A stretch of 64,000 nucleotides of DNA from Leptoclinus maculatus (lineage: Eukaryota > Chordata > Actinopteri > Perciformes > Stichaeidae), in the NCBI GenBank assembly GCA_032191485.1, contig JAVDOI010000004.1, forward strand, positions 21,131,943-21,195,942, read 5' to 3'. Each line of letters begins with the position of its first letter. Positions within the stretch are counted from its first letter, which is position 1. The position numbers and the translations under genes were made by a program. Below are positions 57,096 through 64,000 of the stretch, piece by piece. The notes under the pieces were generated by a model. That model made no database searches. It worked only from the letters and a program-made list of their open reading frames with translations, and was not told where the DNA came from.

Positions 57096-57940
57096 GTGGT
57101 ACTTTGGTATACATGTATGTTTTGGTGCATTTCAGGGACACATTCAAACTCTTCTTTTTGAGTAACATGATTTTTTTTACCAAATTACCTGAATTAATTT
57201 AATACTTTTATTATTATTAACATTAACAACATTATTGAATATTACAGAACATTTAAAAGAACGTCACACACATAGAGAAAAGACAAAAAGCAAAAGAACA
57301 AGATAAAAGTATAAAGTATCTATGAATAAATATGAATATGTTGAGTTGGAGCTGAAATAATAGAAGCTGACCCTCTTTGTTTGAAGCCCTCAGAGGAACT
57401 TTGAACAGCATTTGATTCTCTGATCTAAAGTGAGCAGAATAAGGAGTTGAATCCTGAGATATGAAATATAATAACCCTCCACAGGAACACTGGGCCTGGA
57501 GGAGATAATCCGGTCCATCCAGGCCGGTCTGCCTCTGAGAACAATCCAACGTCCCCGTTGATGAACGAGCGGACAAACTGGTACAAACTAAATCAGGTTG
57601 TGCTTCTGGAAATAACATCATGTCAATGCTTTTTATTCCTTTTTGAGGAAAATCAGGTTTTGTGTTCAAACATCACGTCACATATCTTAATCTTTAACTT
57701 TAACTTACGGGCATTTTATTTATTCTTTGTTTCTCTGCACACAACAGAGTAGAAGGCCTCTTTATTCATTTCATTGATCAAATCTGCTCTTTATGGAACC
57801 AAAGACGGAAAAAATAAACACAATTTACTCATTTGTGACTTAAATTGAATTAAATCGTTCCCCAATATTGATTTAGTAGTGCAAGCAAATTCAATTATTA
57901 AATCATTTTGGCAGAGCACAAGTCACTCGTTCCGTCTGCT
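56300..57940. other. AT-rich intergenic DNA upstream of atp10a
   Basis: Contains (TA)n at 57060-57095. A 138-aa minus frame at 57669-57253 has no recognisable family and a low-complexity hydrophobic end, so I do not call it a gene. Nothing else supported. Confidence 0.5.
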
Positions 57941-58975
57941 ACTAAGTTACTAAGAAACCTTCATTTCTGTTGGTTCTGTTGGTCCCTGTGGACAAAAGTG
58001 GTAGTGTTTCTGAGTCCCTTTAGTGCTTCAACCAGTCTCAGTGTAGTCCTGATCCTCTATATGAACCAGTCTGTTTAGTCCTGATCCTCTATGAACCAGT
58101 CTGTGTAGTCCTGATCCTCTATATGAACCAGTCTCAGTGTAGTCCTGATCCTCTATATGAACCAGTCTCAGTGTAGTCCTGATCCTCGATATGAACCAGT
58201 CTCAGTGTAGTCCTGATCCTCTATATGAACCAATCTCAGTGTAGTCCTGATCCTCTATATGAACCAGTCTCAGTTTAGTCCTGATCCTCTATATGAACCA
58301 GTCTCAGTTTAGTCCTGATCCTCTATCTGACCTCCATCAGTAAAGAGACCATCAGAGAGAAGATGGTCTATTTCTATAGAGTTATTCTTAAAGCTCGTCA
58401 TCGGAGCCACTGGGTCAGATTCTGGTGAACCAGATGACATCATGCAGGTTCACCAGAAACTCCTTCAGCTCAGACTCCAGCAGAGACCGGTCCACCGTGG
58501 ACAGACGCAGATCCTCCAGCAGAGACCGGTCCAACGTGGACAGACCCAGATCCGGAGCTCCGGAGGGAGGAGAAGAGCTCAGCTCCCAGCAGCGTCATCT
58601 CCTTCTCCTCCTCCTCCTCCTCCTCCTTCTCCCTCCTCCTCCTCCTCCTCCTCCTCCTCCTCCTCCTCCTCCTCCTCCTCCTCCTCCTCCTCCTCCTCCT
58701 CCTCCTCCTCCTCCTCCTCCAGGAGCAGAGCTTCTCCTCTCTGGGAGCCAACACCAACACCACGCTGCTGGAGACCCAGGACTTATTGCTGGACCCGCTG
58801 GAGGGAAGGGAGGCACGGGAGAACCAGAACCAGGACTGAGAGGGGCAGACTGTCAGACCCTGCTGCAGTAAAATTAGAGGTTTTCTAAAGAGACTCTGGT
58901 GCTCAGAGACACTACCACTTTAGTCCACAGGGACCAACAGAACCAACAGAAATGAAAGTTCCTCGTAGTGACTTT
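57941..58975. mobile_element. ~1-kb element with ~60-75 bp terminal inverted repeats
   Basis: Left end tcatttctgttggttctgtt (57961) is mirrored by the right end ending at 58955. The arms extend outward with mismatches to about 57941 and 58975. Inside: a 34-bp minisatellite at 58025-58325 (about nine units of gtagtcctgatcctctatat plus gaaccagtctcagt), an Arg/Ser VNTR shared with 49660-50210, and (CTC)n at 58596-58720. Superfamily not assigned. Confidence 0.7.
58596..58721. repeat. (CTC)n trinucleotide array
   Basis: About 40 CTC/CCT triplets inside the TIR element; gives poly-Pro, poly-Ser, poly-Leu or poly-Arg false frames. Confidence 0.96.
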
Positions 58976-60356
58976 AACATTGCTTTGTATTTTAATAATT
59001 GCTGTGAAACAATAATCATAAAAGTAACTACAAAGTAGGAATACTTCCCTCTGAAATGTAATGGAGTAGAAGAATACAGAACATAAGTACAGTGCAGAGT
59101 GTATCTTTCTAACGCACTGTACGAGTGTAAATCCACTCTACTTGTTGTGAGTGGTGATGTTTGATAGAAAGAAAAAAATTCACAATGAGACTAAAAACCA
59201 CAAGAAGTCTGGTCCATGAAACTCTGAGGTTAACAGACACAGACAGCAAACAACCTGAAGAGGGCATGAGACTGCAACCAGTACACACTGGGCTTCTCTC
59301 CTCCCAGTGCAAGGTCTACAAACAGCATGTGTCTGTGTGTGTGCGTGTGTGTGTGTGTGCACATGAGAGGATTTGGTAAGTGATCATTCTGGAGGTGTTT
59401 TAATGCAACATGGTGCCTCGTCTTCATTTGAGTTAACCCATCGTGGATGGTTTGACCGTGAGTTCAGTCGAGACGGTCGGGACACGACATCATCGTCCTG
59501 TTGCCTGGAGACGGAGCCATGTTGGTCTGGAGGGATCTGTAGGTGGGAAGAAACCGCGGGGGGGGGAGCCATGAAGGGAACCGAAAAGAACGAGATGGGC
59601 TCCAACTTTCTACCATCTGTCCTGTTTGAAGAGTGTCTGAGAGCTGACTGATCTTCTCATAATGAATCCACTCAGGATGGAGACTTCCTCCAGTCACACT
59701 GATCAGCAGTGAGTGCCTCTAGCCCGCTGATTTCAGGAGGAAACCTGCTGATTGTGTTGAAGCTGCAGATCAATCTGCGTGGCCGCTGTAACAAAGGTAA
59801 TCAGTTATACTGCAGATGGCCTCCATAACAACCCGGAGAACAAATGAGGCCGGTGCTGCAGAAATAGCAGACGGACGATTAAAAGCTCCCGTGTTTAACG
59901 TCCTCACGCAGTGATGATGCAGTGTTTGTATGTGTTAATACTTTATGTAAATTTAGTTCCAACGTTCTCACATCTGCCTCCACACGTTGTAACCTGTCAA
60001 CAGGAATGTTCTGTGTTCTCAGGCTCCTCTTCTCTCAGGAGATTTTAGATTTTTAGAACTCCAAACTGGTCCTTCTGTGCATCATGAGACAACAGGGTCC
60101 TGGGTTCAGACCACAGACTGTAGATAAGAAGTGGACGTAGGAACGAGATGCAAAAGAAGCTAAAACTCTGATCACTGCAACTGTTTCTGAGTTTGCTTCT
60201 ACCTGAACACTGTTTATTTGTTTTTTATATATTGTACATATTATGATGTTGTTATTTCTGTATGATTTATTCGTTTGTAAAGACTTGCTTCCTGTTGCTG
60301 CCTTTTTGACCAGGTCGTCATTGTAAATGAGAAACTGGTTCTCAATTGACTTATCT
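58976..60356. other. intergenic DNA, no supported gene
   Basis: A short (TG)n at 59333-59360; overlapping short frames at 59373-59700 with no family resemblance. Confidence 0.45.
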
Positions 60357-60634
60357 AAAATGGTGACGTCTCTCATTTGTTTGTCGATGTTTTAAAGCAT
60401 CTAGTTCGACGATTTCGCCGTCGCCATGTTGTTGATTTTTTCAACCAGTGAACAGGAAGTGACCATATCTGGACTGAGGAGGAGTGACGTAGAGACGGCG
60501 TATATGTCTCTGGTAGAGACCTGTCAATCACTGTGTAGCGAGAAGTAGAGTCATTTTCTCATAGACTTCTATACAACCAGAGGAGTCGCCCCCTGGTGGA
60601 CACTAGAGAGAATGCAGCTTTAACATATGAGGCT
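60357..60634 (+). repeat. interspersed repeat R1, copy 11 (internal deletion)
   Basis: The family is intact to caatcactgtgtagc, then jumps about 190 bp to gagaagtagagtcatt. Continues directly into block R6. Confidence 0.9.
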
Positions 60635-61180
60635 TTGATGATGACGTCCCGTTGGACCACAGAAACACGTCATCCTGCAGCTCTCTATATTTATATCATA
60701 TTTTAGGAATAAACTTTAGGCCTAAAGACTAAATATAGTTAAATATGTCTCAGAAACGACAAGAAGGACAAACTAAGTATTTGGAATCTGTGAACCAATA
60801 AGTTGAATTTCAACTTATTAGTTCACCAGTGTGAGGTTAACTCACCACTGTGTCCCAGAGCTCCCAGTTCACACCCACTGGTCCATAGAGGGACTACTTT
60901 CTCTCCTAGAGAGGTGGTGACATCACACCTCGTGCCAATGGACATAATGTAAGAACCCCCCCCCCCCAACCTGGCAACCGAATACCTGCAGCATCTGGTC
61001 TGCTTCTGAGCAAAGACTAGATGTCAAGACCATGTGAGGGCGGGTCAGAGGTGAGGAGACACACCTGGCAGGTGTCCAGGTGTGTGAGGGGGCGGAGCAA
61101 ACACTGATGATTATGACCCTGAATAGTTCAACATGTTGGGAAACGTTCTTATTTGCTTCTGTGATGGTTAACGTTTAAAC
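60635..61180 (+). repeat. dispersed block R6, copy 2
   Basis: Near-identical to 48278-48840; differs by a longer C-run at 60957-60967 and small indels. It ends at gatggttaacgtttaaactt, where an R1 fragment resumes. Confidence 0.9.
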
Positions 61181-61181
61181 T

Positions 61182-61370
61182 TTAGAGATTGAGACCATAA
61201 ACTCATGTTTACAATGTTTACTGAGGTAATAAATCAAGAGAGAGTCATTTTCTCATAGACTTCTATACAACCAGAGGAGTAGCCCCCTGGTGGACACTAG
61301 AGAGAATGCAGGTTTAACACATGAAGCTTTGAAGAACTTTAAAGAACCGGAGGTTGCCTCCTGGTGACTA
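61182..61370 (+). repeat. interspersed repeat R1, copy 12 (3' part)
   Basis: From tagagattgagaccataaac to ccggaggttgcctcctggtg. Confidence 0.9.
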
Positions 61371-62390
61371 CGTAGGTGAAGAAAACAGGACGTTGGTGGT
61401 TACAGGAACTGGGTGTGTCATGTAGAGTTATTTCGTGCGCTCGTATCATTGCAGTGTGAAACCAAAACTAACTGGATCAAAAACACAAAACTTTGTTCAA
61501 ACGTGCAAAAACGTTGATATTCAACGTGTCCATGATTTGCAGAAAGTGGCGACTGGGCTGATGAAAAGTTGTTGAACTTGAAACTGGCTCTTTAATCCTC
61601 AACACATATAGAAATGATAAGCAAACTTTTTATGACCTTTTATTATCTGTGAAAGTATAAAAAGCACAATCCAGACTATGGAGAGCCTCATATTGTGATC
61701 TTCATATCTACCATACAGCAGCTGAAGCTTAATTCATTTAAATTATCTTGTCAACTAGAGCATCTGTACCTTTGGTACCAGCCACACCTTCATCTCCAGA
61801 AGCCACAAACACCGACTCAAACTACGTCCTCTGGGAAACAGGAGACACTTGTTTGGAAATTAGTGTAGAGATCATCACAAACAGTCTGATTAACAGCATG
61901 ACATCAACTTTAATAAAGTCAGAGACGTCTGCTGGGCTCTTCTTCTGTTCTTTTATTAGCCGATATAAAGAGCAGCAGCGTTAAGCGAAGGACTGTGTAC
62001 AAAGAACGTGGGGTCTGATTGGTGTTTAATGAGAAAGCTCATTGAAAGAACATTTCTCTTGAGAGTTCACGAAGTAGATACCGCTCCGCTTAATTAAAGA
62101 GACATGTCGCCATTTTGATGTAAATGAGTTTAAAATTAGTATCTCCCTCAGCTGCTGCTGAGCATCCTAATTTTAAATTCTGCACCTTGGAGACTTTGGA
62201 ATGATGTGACACAAACAAGGGAGAAGAGCCAGGAACAATTTGTTGAGATGAAATTTAGCAAGATAAAAAATGACTTTGGTACCTAATGGAGGGGAACATG
62301 TTCAAGAAAGTGTAATGCTTTAAGTCTCGACGGAGGAGATAAACATGACAAACTGTTACCAGGCATATTCAAATGACTGAAATCCTTGAT
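61371..62390. other. intergenic DNA, nothing supported
   Basis: Short frames only; no repeat or RNA gene recognised. Confidence 0.45.
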
Positions 62391-62459
62391 GTATTGAATA
62401 GCACATATAACATAATGTAACAACGTAACGTGACAATGCCACCTAACAACGCAACGTAA

Positions 62460-62536
62460 CAACAACGTTGCGCAATAGTCGCGCAACAGTCGCGCAACAG
62501 TCGCGCAACAACGTCGCGCAACAGTCGCGCAACAAC
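62460..62536. repeat. (cgcgcaacagt)n CpG-rich minisatellite
   Basis: About six 11-13 bp units (gtcgcgcaacagtcgcgcaa), immediately upstream of a CCAAT/GC-box cluster. Confidence 0.9.
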
Positions 62537-62539
62537 ATA

Positions 62540-62757
62540 ACGGACCAATCAGAGTCCTGTGAGGAGCGACTGTTAGCTAGGGGCGGGGCTTAGGTGTGTG
62601 TGGGACGACACAAAGAGGAGGCTGTTGGTTCTAAACAACAATGGAGGATCCTGAAGGGGTTAGCGTAGATGCTGCAGTAGCATCAGTTCTATCACAACTG
62701 GAGAGTATTTCTTTATTGAAAGATGAGCAAATTACGATGGAAAAGATGTTTTAGATA
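62540..62757 (+). other. promoter-like cluster and 37-codon ORF, possible transposon 5' end
   Basis: gaccaatcagag (CCAAT box, about 62544) and ggggcggggc (GC box, about 62580) precede ATG at 62641. The frame reads MEDPEGVSVDAAVASVLSQL then ESISLLKDEQITMEKMF and stops at 62752. SISLLKDEQ resembles the start of a RecQ-like helicase segment found in some fish transposons; that link is from memory and weak. Could be a decayed element or an unrelated short ORF. Confidence 0.35.
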
Positions 62758-62769
62758 GTTTATCCAATC

Positions 62770-64000
62770 ACCTGCCACATACATTTTTTTAAGGTTCCTG
62801 CCCTTTTCCAAACAGTTTCCAATGACAGATTCTGAGATGGTTCTGTTTGTTTGGCTTATTCAAGACAGGCTTTTCACAATAAAAGACATCTTTATGAACA
62901 GCCTAAAAATGAAGTGTCCTCACAATTAAACTGTTTTGTGAATTACATGTGTGAGTTACGTTTGTTTTTGACGTATCACAAATAAGTTTGCAGACGTCTA
63001 CGTTTTTACTAAACTAAAGTTTTGTTTTGTTTCAATCTGAGAAAACAAGTTTCCCTCAAAATTAAATTGAGAGTGTGCAGTTTAATGGTATGTAGTAATT
63101 TTTGTATGAGACAGACTATAAAGCTCTTTCATTATTATAATTTTTATTAGTTTTTTTCCACCACTGGTCTTTTACTTTGGGTTATGAGCAGATACCTACA
63201 AGACATTTCTATCAGCCTCGGCTGTACTTTGTGTTCAGTGCTAATAAGCACATGTTATCATGCTAACACTGTAAGCTAAGATGTTAAACATGCTGAACAT
63301 TAGCTTCTAGCGTGGCTGTAGAGTCCTTACTCTTGTTTTTTCACAAAAACCTGCACTGATTAATAATTCACAGCGCTCCTGTTTTGTTATTACTGTTGAT
63401 CCATAGCAGCAGTCACTCTCTGCTGCGTGTGCACCATCCGCTTATCACAGGATTTAGCTGACTGCCTCTTGAATGTATAATGCAGTCAGAAGTTCTCTGT
63501 GCAGAGGCCCAAATAAATCAAAGTAATTAACTCAATAATTGATTTGATGAATTTGCCGGCAAAATGGAGACGTTTCTGCTAAATGTGCAGAAATGTGCAG
63601 CTGGTGGGGCTCTGGGAAATAACACGGGAGAGAGATTTTACACAAACAATGGGCACATTGTGCCAGAGGGTGAGACACTTTTAATTATAAGACAATGGGA
63701 TCTACAGCCACGATGTGACCCTTTAATCCATGACTGAGTGGTGGAAACATCCCCGTCTGATGTGACGATTAAAGCAGAGAATGGACGACACTTCCTGTCA
63801 AGCAGATAACGATTATTCTCAAATGTGATTACCTAAAATGAGCCTCATCTTTAATTATTACTGTAAGAGATAAACAACAGTTATAATGAGCCTGTGTATT
63901 GCTTTCAGAAAATATGAGAGAGACAGAGTGGGCCAACAGTTTATAGCTTCTGATTGTTTGCTTTATATTCTTTATGATATTCAGTAGGATGACTTCCCCG
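62770..64000. other. intergenic DNA to the window end, nothing supported
   Basis: No coding frame of note, tandem repeat or recognised repeat copy seen. Confidence 0.45.

Noticed and set aside
57253..57669. 138-aa minus-strand ORF
   Set aside because: No family resemblance, AT-rich hydrophobic tail, no supporting promoter or neighbouring exons.

Overview
This window is vertebrate nuclear DNA, almost certainly from a spiny-rayed teleost fish. It holds many small exons with GT-AG introns, dense microsatellites and minisatellites, fish-type LINEs (Tx1/L1-like and others), a hAT element, and one interspersed repeat present about twelve times. The protein-coding exons align, from memory of the vertebrate proteins, to two neighbours of the Angelman/Prader-Willi region: ube3a (E6AP ubiquitin ligase) and atp10a (class 5 P4-ATPase lipid flippase). 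Both lie on the minus strand in the same order and orientation as in mammals.

Layout, left to right. 1-1143: ube3a 3' flank or 3' UTR. 1144-8367: ube3a, nine main coding exons plus a small upstream exon that supplies the first two bases of a split start codon; the deduced protein is 819 aa. 8368-10150: ube3a 5' intron, an interspersed repeat copy and a GC-rich, CRE- and YY1-bearing candidate promoter. 10150-16370: intergenic DNA with minisatellites and a ~270-bp CA repeat. 16370-55753: atp10a, 21 coding exons whose phases all close (1360 aa as read). The last exon has an 11-G run that probably hides a one-base frameshift; the other frame would give a longer, more protein-like tail. 55754-64000: atp10a promoter region, then repeat-rich intergenic DNA without a recognisable host gene.

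atp10a introns are crowded with repeats: a deleted Tx1-like LINE (minus), a second internally deleted LINE (plus), a 38-unit minisatellite, a 1.6-kb inverted-repeat element, a 979-bp hAT element with perfect 12-bp termini and 8-bp target duplication, a 533-bp palindromic element, and an RT fragment. The most unusual structure is that several arrays start exactly at splice sites. The exon 4 donor is followed by an array with 11 further CAGGTGAG motifs. The exon 18 donor is one of five 23-bp tandem copies of the exon-intron junction. The exon 7 donor runs directly into (AG)n(AC)n. The intron 15 array repeats an acceptor-like polypyrimidine-CAG unit about 38 times. Most polypurine tracts inside atp10a lie on the plus strand, so its pre-mRNA would be pyrimidine-rich there.

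Exon boundaries were set by eye from reading frame, homology and splice consensus. Gene identities are secure; repeat boundaries are approximate, and repeat class names are inferences unless termini or target duplications are cited.
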